A DNA stretch of 64,000 nucleotides from Novosphingobium sp. SG919 (lineage in GTDB: Bacteria; Pseudomonadota; Alphaproteobacteria; Sphingomonadales; Sphingomonadaceae). The stretch lies in the NCBI RefSeq assembly GCF_012932495.1, contig NZ_JABCNG010000001.1, forward strand, positions 1,488,001 through 1,552,000. Direction: 5' to 3'. The notes beneath the pieces were generated by a model that worked only from the letters and a program-made list of their open reading frames with translations, had not been told where the DNA came from and did not search any database. Positions 47,632 through 57,905 of the stretch are shown piece after piece (the stretch's first letter is position 1; each line of letters opens with the position of its first letter). A program made the translations under genes and the position numbers.

Positions 47632-50600
47632 TCAGAACTTCACGCCGGCCGTGATCCGCATGTAGCGGCCCATGATGGCGTCGAAATAGCGGGTCGCGCC
47701 GCCAGTACCCAGGTAGTAGGGGAAGGGCACGCTGCGGTTGAACACGTTGTTGACGTTGAGGCGCAGGCTGAACCGATCTTGCACGTTGAAGCCGATGGCC
47801 GTGTTGAACAGCACGTAGGCGCCAATGCGGGGATACTGGTAGACCGTGTCGGGCGAGTTTACCGCAACGCGCGACGGGCCATAGTACGTGGCCTGCCACA
47901 TCCAGTTGAACGTCCGCTTGGCATAGGTTGCCGAGGCGGTGAAGTTATCGGTCGGCTCGCTCACACCGCCCACCGTGTTGGTGAAGTCGCCTTCGCCGAT
48001 CTGGTAGTAGTGGCGGAAGGTGTGCAAGTAGTTGAAGTCGAACATCAGCTGACCAGCCGAGGTGGGCAGGCCGAAGCGGCTAAGCGGCAGATTCCATTTG
48101 GCCGAAGTCTGCAGTGCCCGGAACACTTCCAGGCCGATGTTGTAGTTGCCTTCGGCAAAGTTGGTGACTTGGCCGTCTGCATCGCGCGTGAAGGAGTTGC
48201 AGTAAGAGCTGCTGCCCGATGCCGAGTCATAGCATGCGTTCATCAGATCGGTCAGGCTGAGCGTCGCGATCTCGTTCTTGATCTTGATGTTCACATAGTC
48301 GCTGGTGACAGTGAGGCCAGGCAGGAACGAGGGTTGCAACACACCGCCCACGGTCCAGCTGTTGGCAACTTCGTTCTGCAGCTTCGGATTGCCGCCCGAG
48401 GTACCCTGCGCGGTATAGTCAACGACGTTGGAGGTGAAGTTGGCTGGAATGCCGGCAGCGGCACAATTGGCAGCACGACGCGAAGGGTTGGGGCCCTGGT
48501 TGATGTAGCGCTTGTCGCAGGGGTCGTTGGCGGTGTCGAAAATCGACCCGACCGGTGCGAACAGTTCGGTGATCGCAGGCGCGCGGAATGAGCGGGTGTA
48601 GTTACCGCGCAAGGTCAGGTCCTTGACCGGCGCATACGTGGCGCCCCCGGTATAGGTCCAGAAACCACCGGCGATGCTGTTCTTCACGTAACGGCCGGCA
48701 GCGTTGACTTCGAGGCGATAGACTGCAGGCACGGCATTGTCGGGGGCGACGAGCGGCAGGCTGAGTTCGCCGAAGCCTTCGTTGGTGTTGTAGCTGCCCG
48801 CGACCGGGTCGATCGGAATCGAATTCCCGTATTGCGTGCGGGTGCCATCTCCGTTGTCCTGGCCGTAATAGAACGCGCCCGGATCAAAGCTGGCGCTTTC
48901 ATAACGGTGTTCGTAGCCCAGCACGAACTTGGCAAAGCCGCCCGGCAGCTTGAACAGGTCGCCCTTGATGTCGGCAATGATGTCGGACTGCTTGTTGATC
49001 TGGCGCGTGGTGGCCTGCGTCGTGATGTAGTCCAGCGCAGCCTGGCTGGCGTTGCCGTTGCCGAAGATGTTGAGCGGCGCGCACGTGGCGCTGCCCGTGG
49101 CGATCGCGGCGTTGGTATAGCCAGGACGGCAAATGATGTTGCCGCTGCCGTCGGTGGTGGCATCGATCGCGTTGAAGAAATTCTGCGTTACGATCTCGCG
49201 CGACGTGGTGCGCGAAATGGTGCGGCCGTAGGTCCCGTTGATTTCCCAGGTAAACTTGCGTTCGCCAGCCTCGATGTCGCCGGTCACGCCACCCACGAAG
49301 CGCAGCAGGTCGTTGCTGGTGCGGAACGAACCGGTCGAAAGATCGGTGTTCGCCCGCGCCATGTAGAACTTGCTGGTGTCTGCGCCTGCCGCAGCAAGGT
49401 TGCTGACGATCGTGGCACGGTCGGCGGCGCTGAGATACGGGTTGGCCGTATTGATGATCAGGTTGCCGTTCGCGTCACCGGCATCGCCAAAACCGTAGTA
49501 GTTGTAAAACGGCTGGCCGACGGTGTTGGAGGCATAGTTGCGGCTGAACCAAACTTCGCCGTTGAAGCGGATGCTGTCACTGATGTCGTAATGCGCCAGG
49601 ATCGTACCCTGATAGCGTTCAGACGCGACAAGGAAGTTGCTGTAATCGCCGATGGCGAACCCGTCACCGCCCGACTGGTAGATCGCGCTGCCGGTCGCTT
49701 GGCCGTTCTTGAACGGAACGAGCTGGCCGGCCTTGTTGAAGACCAGGGTGCGGCCAAGTGCATCGGTGATGCCCGCCGCAGCCTTTTTACCCAGCACGGC
49801 GTAATAGTCATCCACCATCGGCATGCCGGTGTTGGTGAAGACGTTGTAGTGACGGCCGCGCGTGTAGAGCTGGTAGGCATAGCTGGCATCGCCGGTCGAC
49901 GTGCCGAAGAACGGAGCCGAACCGCCATACGTGTTGGGCCGTTGGGCGCCGGTGATGCCGTTCTGGTGGTCGTAATAGAAGTTGGCGGTAATATTGCCGC
50001 GCCCTTCGGCGAAATTCTTGCCGGCGAGCAGCGAGACGTTGTAATCCTGCCCGTCACCATACTTCGAAAGACCATAGGAGCCGGTCGCTTCGAAGCCGTC
50101 ATAGTTCTTCTTGAGCAACACGTTCACGGTGCCCGCGATGGCGTCGGAACCGTAGATCGGCGCGCCGCCGACCGAGACTACTTCAATGTGATCGACCAGG
50201 CTGGGCGCGATCTGGCCGAGATCGACCGGGCTGCCCGCCACCGCGCCGAAGATCGAGGTGCTGGCCGGGCTGACGAAGCGCATGCCATTGACGAGCGTCA
50301 GCGTCCGCTGCGAACCCAGGTTGTAGAGGTTGGCAAAGGTCTGGCCGGCACCGAAGCTGCCCTGATCACCCGCCACGCTGTTGCCCGGCACGCCAAAGCC
50401 CGGCAATTGCTGCAACGCCTGGCCCACGTTGGTGAAACCGCGCTGTTCGATCAGTTCACTGCTCAGCGTGGCAACCGGCTGGTCGGTGATTGGCGCGCGG
50501 GTGATGCGCGAACCAGTTACGACGATTTCGGACTGATTGTCATCGGCCGGGGCGGTGGTGGCAGGGGCGGGGGCCGCTGCAGCAGCGCCGGATTGGGCGT

Positions 50601-50706
50601 CGGCAGGCTGGGCATATGCCCCGCCAGCCATCACCAATGGAAGGAACACCGACGCCGTTGCGGCCAATGCCCGCATGCGGCGCTGCGAAAAAGAAGTCGC
50701 GGCCAT
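47632..50706 (-). CDS. TonB-dependent outer-membrane receptor
   Basis: A 1024-residue receptor. The start at 50706 gives a signal peptide ending AGGAYAQ. A Pro/Ala linker leads to the TonB box SEIVVTGSRI, then the plug domain (residues about 60-190: LQQLPGFGVPGN, LYNLGSQRTLTLVNGMRF, GAPIYGSDAIAGTVNVLLKK). A beta-barrel follows and ends in the required aromatic (GVKF). The plug NLGSQRTLTLVNG is common in sphingomonad receptors for sugars, oligomers and aromatic compounds. No iron box is visible, and the ligand is unknown. It is divergent to katG. Confidence 0.93.
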   Translation of the reverse strand: MAATSFSQRRMRALAATASVFLPLVMAGGAYAQPADAQSGAAAAAPAPATTAPADDNQSEIVVTGSRITRAPITDQPVATLSSELIEQRGFTNVGQALQQLPGFGVPGNSVAGDQGSFGAGQTFANLYNLGSQRTLTLVNGMRFVSPASTSIFGAVAGSPVDLGQIAPSLVDHIEVVSVGGAPIYGSDAIAGTVNVLLKKNYDGFEATGSYGLSKYGDGQDYNVSLLAGKNFAEGRGNITANFYYDHQNGITGAQRPNTYGGSAPFFGTSTGDASYAYQLYTRGRHYNVFTNTGMPMVDDYYAVLGKKAAAGITDALGRTLVFNKAGQLVPFKNGQATGSAIYQSGGDGFAIGDYSNFLVASERYQGTILAHYDISDSIRFNGEVWFSRNYASNTVGQPFYNYYGFGDAGDANGNLIINTANPYLSAADRATIVSNLAAAGADTSKFYMARANTDLSTGSFRTSNDLLRFVGGVTGDIEAGERKFTWEINGTYGRTISRTTSREIVTQNFFNAIDATTDGSGNIICRPGYTNAAIATGSATCAPLNIFGNGNASQAALDYITTQATTRQINKQSDIIADIKGDLFKLPGGFAKFVLGYEHRYESASFDPGAFYYGQDNGDGTRTQYGNSIPIDPVAGSYNTNEGFGELSLPLVAPDNAVPAVYRLEVNAAGRYVKNSIAGGFWTYTGGATYAPVKDLTLRGNYTRSFRAPAITELFAPVGSIFDTANDPCDKRYINQGPNPSRRAANCAAAGIPANFTSNVVDYTAQGTSGGNPKLQNEVANSWTVGGVLQPSFLPGLTVTSDYVNIKIKNEIATLSLTDLMNACYDSASGSSSYCNSFTRDADGQVTNFAEGNYNIGLEVFRALQTSAKWNLPLSRFGLPTSAGQLMFDFNYLHTFRHYYQIGEGDFTNTVGGVSEPTDNFTASATYAKRTFNWMWQATYYGPSRVAVNSPDTVYQYPRIGAYVLFNTAIGFNVQDRFSLRLNVNNVFNRSVPFPYYLGTGGATRYFDAIMGRYMRITAGVKF

Positions 50707-51208
50707 AAAGCCCCCGTTTGTTGCAAGTGCTACCAAGTTTGCGTGATGCGTATCGCAATGCAACCATTTTGCGCCAATTTGATCAAGGGTTTGCCAGGGT
50801 GTTGCGCCGATGTTACACCATGCCCCTTGGTGCAATGCTGCAGTAAGCATTCGCAACATACGGCACCGCTCGCGCGTTGCAACGCACCCATTCCGGCTCG
50901 GTTCCCACCGTCCGTCGCATGATCGATTCCGGCAATCTTTGTGACCGGATAAATGCGTTTCCTCTTGTTCATGATTTGCGAAACAACGCTCACTGAACAC
51001 GGGATGAAGGGAGAACGCAGCGGCATTGTCATACTGACATGATCTGAAAACCTGTTGAACACGGTGCCAAGATCGCCGGGCTTGATTTGCCCGGAAGGTG
51101 CCTCTCGTCGTGCCTTTTGGAAAAGATCTAGAAACAATTCAGGCTGCAGGCTCTCGTGTCTGCGGCAACGCCTTTTCTTGTCCTAAATTGATGCAGGAGA
51201 TTGTTGCA
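50707..51208. other. 502-base divergent region between the TonB receptor and katG
   Basis: No convincing gene. It holds a candidate operator at 50739-50758, a small dyad TGTCA-TAC-TGACA at 51027-51039, a 6-bp hairpin CCGGGC/GCCCGG at 51076-51094 and AT-richer stretches. Reading frames that extend the receptor or katG into it have no ribosome binding site and lack family similarity. Confidence 0.6.
50739..50758. promoter_or_regulatory. Candidate operator upstream of the TonB receptor
   Basis: TTGCG and CGCAA arms with a 10-base spacer, centred 42 bases upstream of the receptor start. The inner part has GAT and ATC also in dyad. The shape is that of LacI- or GntR-type sites, and such regulators often control TonB receptors. 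No regulator gene is adjacent. Confidence 0.35.
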
Positions 51209-53476
<2,268 letters not shown>

Positions 53477-53480
53477 TCGC

Positions 53481-53509
53481 GTGGGGTGGTGGAGCTTCCA
53501 CCACCCCAC
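53481..53509. repeat. Short perfect palindrome after katG, related to REP family A
   Basis: GTGGGGTGGTGGA, loop GCT, then its exact complement. The core GGGGTGGTGGA equals the outer end of the family A repeats at 9333 and 44649. It lies four bases after the katG stop. It may be a partial REP copy or a transcript end. Confidence 0.55.
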
Positions 53510-53546
53510 GAACTCCGCCTCTGGAAAGGCGCGGCATTTCAGACAA

Positions 53547-53584
53547 GCAAAAGGCCCCCGGATTGCTGTCCGGGGGCCTTTTGC
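53547..53584. terminator. Bidirectional terminator between katG and hemA
   Basis: A 16-bp stem GCAAAAGGCCCCCGGA with loop TTGCTG and its complement. A-rich and T-rich flanks let it work on both convergent transcripts. Confidence 0.85.
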
Positions 53585-53601
53585 TTTTTGTCGGAAGGCG
53601 A

Positions 53602-54828
53602 TCAGGCAGCCTGGCGTTCGGCCATTTCCAGGTCGAGCCGTTCCCAGATTTCCACCAGGGCGCGGGTCAGGTCCTGCATCATGGCTTCGGTATGGGCCGG
53701 GCCCGGGGTGAAGCGCAGGCGCTCCGTGCCGCGCGGCACGGTGGGGAAATTGATCGGCTGCACATAGACGCCGTATTCGGCCAGCAGGATGTCGGACACC
53801 TTCTTGGCGCGTACCGGATCGCCCACCATCAGCGGGACGATATGCGTGGTGCTGTTCATCACCGGCAGGCCGGCGTCGCGGAACAACTGCTTGAGCGTGG
53901 TTGCAGCAGCCTGCTGCGCCTCGCGCTCTTCGCTGGAAGCCTTGAGATGGCGGACCGAGGCGAGCACACCGGCCACCAGCACGGGCGAGAGCGACGTCGT
54001 GAAGATGAAGCCCGGCGCATAAGAGCGGATCACGTCGATGATCCGCGTGTCGGCCGCGATATAGCCGCCCATCACGCCGAACGCCTTGCCCAGCGTGCCT
54101 TCGATGATGTCGATGCGGTGGGCCGCCTCGTCGCGATCGGTGATGCCGCCGCCGCGCGGGCCATACATGCCCACGGCGTGCACTTCGTCGATGTAGGTGA
54201 GGGCGTTGTACTTTTCGGCCAGGTCGCAGATGGCGTGGATCGGGGCCACGTCGCCATCCATCGAATAGACGCTTTCGAAAGCGATCAGCTTGGGCAGCGC
54301 CGGGTCGGTTTCGGCCAGGAGTTGTTCGAGGTGTTCGACGTCGTTATGACGGAACACACGCTTTTCCGCGCCGGAATTGCGGATGCCGGCAATCATGCTG
54401 GCATGGTTCAGCTCGTCGGAAAAGATCACGCAGCCCGGCAGGACCTTGGCCAGCGTGGACAGCGTGGCGTCGTTCGAGACATAGCCCGAGGTGAACAGCA
54501 GCGCGCCATCCTTGCCGTGCAGGTCGGCCAGTTCGGCTTCCAGATCGACGTGATAGTGCGTGTTGCCGCCGATGTTGCGCGTGCCGCCGGAACCGGCGCC
54601 CACGTCGTGCAGCGCTTCTTCCATGGCGGCGATGACCTTGGGGTGCTGCCCCATGGCCAGGTAATCGTTGGAGCACCACACCGTGATCGGCTTGGGGCCA
54701 TTGTGGCCGGCAAAGCAGCGCGCATTGGGGTAGGCCCCCTTGTTGCGCAGGATGTCGATGAAAACGCGATAACGACCTTCGGAATGCAGGCGATCGATGG
54801 CAGCATCAAAAATCTGGTCGTAGTTCAC
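53602..54828 (-). CDS. hemA: 5-aminolevulinate synthase
   Basis: A 408-residue PLP enzyme that joins glycine and succinyl-CoA, the C4 route of tetrapyrrole synthesis found in alphaproteobacteria. GTG start at 54828 with GGAG nine bases upstream. Motifs include [47 protein letters not shown] and the PLP lysine in [15 protein letters not shown]. It should supply heme for katG and cytochromes. Confidence 0.97.
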   Translation of the reverse strand: MNYDQIFDAAIDRLHSEGRYRVFIDILRNKGAYPNARCFAGHNGPKPITVWCSNDYLAMGQHPKVIAAMEEALHDVGAGSGGTRNIGGNTHYHVDLEAELADLHGKDGALLFTSGYVSNDATLSTLAKVLPGCVIFSDELNHASMIAGIRNSGAEKRVFRHNDVEHLEQLLAETDPALPKLIAFESVYSMDGDVAPIHAICDLAEKYNALTYIDEVHAVGMYGPRGGGITDRDEAAHRIDIIEGTLGKAFGVMGGYIAADTRIIDVIRSYAPGFIFTTSLSPVLVAGVLASVRHLKASSEEREAQQAAATTLKQLFRDAGLPVMNSTTHIVPLMVGDPVRAKKVSDILLAEYGVYVQPINFPTVPRGTERLRFTPGPAHTEAMMQDLTRALVEIWERLDLEMAERQAA

Positions 54829-55138
54829 TGCTTGCTGCTCCTTCGTTCCTGCAGCTGACCGGCTGGGCCCGGATCGCTTCGGGGTGAAGCATGGCCGGGC
54901 GGCCGCGTCTTTGTCTTATCGCAACAATTGCCTCCCAGGCGTGAAGGTCCGGGTCGGCTATTGCCACATCGTTTTGCGCACGTCCGCTTGCCTCTCTCCC
55001 AACAGGCTTTTGTCGCGGATGCGGGCCGCTTCTACTCCCCGCGACAAAGCCTTGCCAAGTGACTTTTGCGCTTTGTGTGATCGAACAGATTGCACTTTGG
55101 GCCAATATGGCAAATTGACCCACCTAGGCAGCACGTGT
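54829..55138. other. 310-base gap upstream of hemA with a hairpin
   Basis: No real gene is seen; a short frame that runs antisense into hemA lacks a good start. A 14-bp inverted repeat with one bulged T, AGGCTTTTGTCGCGG (55004-55018) and CCGCGACAAAGCCT (55039-55052), lies between murI and hemA. It could end the murI transcript or form part of a hemA leader. I could not fix a promoter. Confidence 0.5.
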
Positions 55139-55963
55139 TCATGCCTTGCCGGTGCGATCCAGGCCATGCGCGGCGAGAGTCGGCGCCAGGTCTGCCACGG
55201 CCTCGTCCAGCCGGGTGAACAGCGCCAGATCGGGCATGCTGCGCGCAAATTCCTGCCCTTGGGTGAGGAAGGCGATGCGCCGGGCGATGCCGTCCGAACC
55301 ATCGATGAAGCGCACGCCCGGCCCAAAGGCGGTGGCCAGTTCTGCCTCCACCAGGGGGAAATGCGTGCAGGCCAGCACGACGGTGTCGATCGCTTCGCCG
55401 CCCGGCTGGTCGCGCAGCGCCTGGGCCGCCCGCGCAAACACGGCCGGATCGGCTGCATGGCCGCGCAGCTGCGCTTCCGCCGCAGCCACGAGTTCGGGCG
55501 CGCCATGGCGCAGCAGGCGCTTGTCGGCGGCAAATTCCGCCTCCAGGCGATCGACATAGCCCTGGCGGATCGTGGCTTGCGTACCGAGCAGGCCGATCAC
55601 CCCGGTCTGCGTCATTGCGGCGGCTGGCTTGATCGCCGGCACCGTGCCCACGATCGGAACTTCGAGCACTTCGCGCACCGAGGCGAGCGCGATGGTGGAG
55701 GCGGTGTTGCAGGCAATGCAGACCAGGCGTGGGCGCAGCCGCTCGGTCAATCGGCCCAGCAGGCCCGAAACCCGCGCCGCGATCTGCGCCTCGGTCTTGG
55801 TGCCATAAGGCAAGCCGGCATTGTCGGCGACATAGATCACTGGCGCTTGCGGCAGCACGCGCCGCACCTTGGCCAGCACCGAAAGCCCGCCCACGCCGGA
55901 ATCGAACAGCAGGATCGGCGCATCAGCCGGAACGGAGGGAGCATCGGGGGCAGGTGCGGTCAT
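55139..55963 (-). CDS. murI: Glutamate racemase
   Basis: A 274-residue enzyme that makes D-glutamate for peptidoglycan. The motifs are LFDSGVGGLSVLAKVRRVLP, VADNAGLPYGTK, the first catalytic cysteine in VCIACNTAST and the second in VLACTHFPLVE. The ATG at 55963 is preferred since longer frames run into the divergent plsY gene. The start has a weak ribosome binding site. Confidence 0.95.
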   Translation of the reverse strand: MTAPAPDAPSVPADAPILLFDSGVGGLSVLAKVRRVLPQAPVIYVADNAGLPYGTKTEAQIAARVSGLLGRLTERLRPRLVCIACNTASTIALASVREVLEVPIVGTVPAIKPAAAMTQTGVIGLLGTQATIRQGYVDRLEAEFAADKRLLRHGAPELVAAAEAQLRGHAADPAVFARAAQALRDQPGGEAIDTVVLACTHFPLVEAELATAFGPGVRFIDGSDGIARRIAFLTQGQEFARSMPDLALFTRLDEAVADLAPTLAAHGLDRTGKA

Positions 55964-56047
55964 CGCCGGGCTTATAACGAGAGTGGTGGTAAAAAGGGAG
56001 AGCGTGCCACCTTTCGATTGTGCGCAAGCCTCGCTAAGAGCGCAGGC

Positions 56048-56659
56048 GTGACCCATGATCTCATCCTTCCCGCCTGCATTCTGGGCTATCTCCTCGGCTC
56101 GATCCCATTCGGCCTGATCCTCACCCGCTTGACCGGGGCGGGGGATCTGCGCGCCATCGGTTCGGGCAATATCGGCGCCACCAACGTGTTGCGCACCGGG
56201 CGCAAGGGGCTGGCAGCGGGCACGTTGCTGCTCGACCTGCTCAAGGGCAGCGTGGCGGTGTGGCTGGCCCGCGCCTTTGCGCCGGGCAGCGAAGGGCTGG
56301 TGGCGCTGGCGGCGGTGCTGGGGCACTGCTTCCCGGTGTGGCTGCGCTTCAAGGGCGGCAAGGGCGTGGCCACCACGATGGGCGTGGCGCTGGGCCTCGC
56401 CTGGCCGATCGGCCTGGCTTATGCGGTGGTTTGGCTGGGGATGCTGGCGGCGACGCGGATTTCGTCGGTTGGCGGCATGTCGGCCGCCGTGGCGGCACCA
56501 CTGGCGGCGCTGGCCACGGGCCATGCCGATTATGCCGCAGTGCTGGCGGTGATCGCGGCGCTGGTCGTGTTCCTGCACCGCGCCAATATCGGCCGCCTGC
56601 TCGCTGGCACCGAACCGCGTGTTGGTGGCAAGAAGGCCGAGGGGGAGGGCGCCGCCTGA
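56048..56659 (+). CDS. plsY: Glycerol-3-phosphate acyltransferase PlsY
   Basis: A 203-residue membrane enzyme that acylates glycerol 3-phosphate with acyl-phosphate, the first step of phospholipid synthesis. GTG start at 56048 in place of an ATG. The three loop motifs are GSIPFGLI, GSGNIGATNVLR and FKGGKGVATTMG. Five helices are predicted. The stop overlaps dprA by one base (TGATG). Confidence 0.95.
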   Translation: MTHDLILPACILGYLLGSIPFGLILTRLTGAGDLRAIGSGNIGATNVLRTGRKGLAAGTLLLDLLKGSVAVWLARAFAPGSEGLVALAAVLGHCFPVWLRFKGGKGVATTMGVALGLAWPIGLAYAVVWLGMLAATRISSVGGMSAAVAAPLAALATGHADYAAVLAVIAALVVFLHRANIGRLLAGTEPRVGGKKAEGEGAA

Positions 56660-57798
56660 TGGCCGGTGGGGGCGAAACGGCGGTGCCGTCGCTTTCGTCC
56701 GACGAGGCGCTGGCCCGGCTGCGCCTGCTGCGCTCGCCCAACGTGGGCCCGGTTTCCTATTACCAGTTGCTGCGCCGCTTTGGCACGGCGGCCGCCGCGA
56801 TCGAGGCATTGCCGGGCTTGGCGGCGCGCGGCGGTGCGCCCTATCGCCCGGCAGAAGCGCCACGCATCGCGGCTGAAGCGGCCAAGGTGCGGGCGCTGGG
56901 CGGCCGCTATCTCTTTCACGATTCGCCGCAATATCCCGCACTGCTGGCGCAGACCGACACGCCGCCGCCGATCCTGACGATGCAGGGTGATGCAGCCTTG
57001 CTGGCCCGGCCCGCGGTCGCCTTGGTGGGCGCGCGCAATGCCTCGGCCGGGGCGATGCGCCTGGCGCGCGAATTCGGCGCGGCGCTGGCGGCGGCCGGCT
57101 TTGCCGTGGTTTCGGGCCTGGCGCGAGGGGTGGATGCGGCCGCGCACAAGGGCGCGCTGCTGCCGGGGGCGGCGGCGGGCGGCGGTGGCACCATCGGGGT
57201 GATCGCGGGCGGTCTCGACAGCGTTTATCCGCCCGAAAACGCCGATCTTCAGGCGCAGATCGTGGCGCAGGGCGTGCTGCTGGCGGAAATGCCGCCGGGC
57301 ACCGAGCCGCAGGCGCGTCATTTTCCCCGCCGCAACCGCATCATCGCCGGGCTTTGCGCGGGCACCGTGGTGGTCGAAGCCGCGCCCAAATCCGGTTCGC
57401 TGATCACCGCGCGGCTGGCGGCAGAGGCGGGACGCGAGATCATGGCCATTCCCGGCTCGCCGCTCGATACGCGCAGCCAAGGGTGCAACCAGTTGATCCG
57501 CGAAGGCGCGATCCTGGTGCAGGGCCCGGCCGACGTGATCGAACTGGTGGAGAGCTTCACCGGTACCCCGCGCTCCACGTTCCACGAGCCGCCGGCGCCG
57601 GCGGCCTTTGATAGTGGCGCTGCGACGAACGATGACCCGGCCGATATCATTGCCCTGCTGGGCACGGCGCCGGTGCCGGTGGACGAACTGGTGCGCCTGA
57701 GCGGCGCACCGGCCGGGTCGGTGCAACTGGCGCTGATCGAACTGGAACTGGCCGGGCGCTTGGTCCGCCATGCCGGAGGGCGCGTATCGCTTGCCTGA
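56659..57798 (+). CDS. dprA: DNA processing protein DprA
   Basis: A 379-residue protein that loads RecA on single-stranded DNA during natural transformation. The N-terminal SAM-like part has LLRSPNVGPVSYYQLLRRFG. The Rossmann domain carries ALVGARNASAGAM, VVSGLARGVDAAAHKGAL and SGSLITARLAAEAGREI. A C-terminal winged-helix extension (VDELVRLSGAPAGSVQLAL) is present, as in many DprA proteins. No other competence gene is in the window. Confidence 0.95.
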   Translation: MAGGGETAVPSLSSDEALARLRLLRSPNVGPVSYYQLLRRFGTAAAAIEALPGLAARGGAPYRPAEAPRIAAEAAKVRALGGRYLFHDSPQYPALLAQTDTPPPILTMQGDAALLARPAVALVGARNASAGAMRLAREFGAALAAAGFAVVSGLARGVDAAAHKGALLPGAAAGGGGTIGVIAGGLDSVYPPENADLQAQIVAQGVLLAEMPPGTEPQARHFPRRNRIIAGLCAGTVVVEAAPKSGSLITARLAAEAGREIMAIPGSPLDTRSQGCNQLIREGAILVQGPADVIELVESFTGTPRSTFHEPPAPAAFDSGAATNDDPADIIALLGTAPVPVDELVRLSGAPAGSVQLALIELELAGRLVRHAGGRVSLA

Positions 57799-57905
57799 AC
57801 CCTTCCTGAAAATCGGAGGCCGGAAGATCGGGGGCTTGACGCCGCCGTCCAACCGCTCCCACCCTCGTACGCACGTATACGCGTAAGGACGTTTTGCCAG
57901 TCGCC

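Noticed and set aside
48832..50922. A 696-residue plus-strand frame over the TonB receptor
   Set aside because: Antisense to a receptor with signal peptide, plug and barrel end. The frame has no recognisable domain.
54806..55123. A 105-residue minus-strand frame upstream of hemA
   Set aside because: It overlaps hemA in a different frame, has no strong start and no similarity to known families that I can see.
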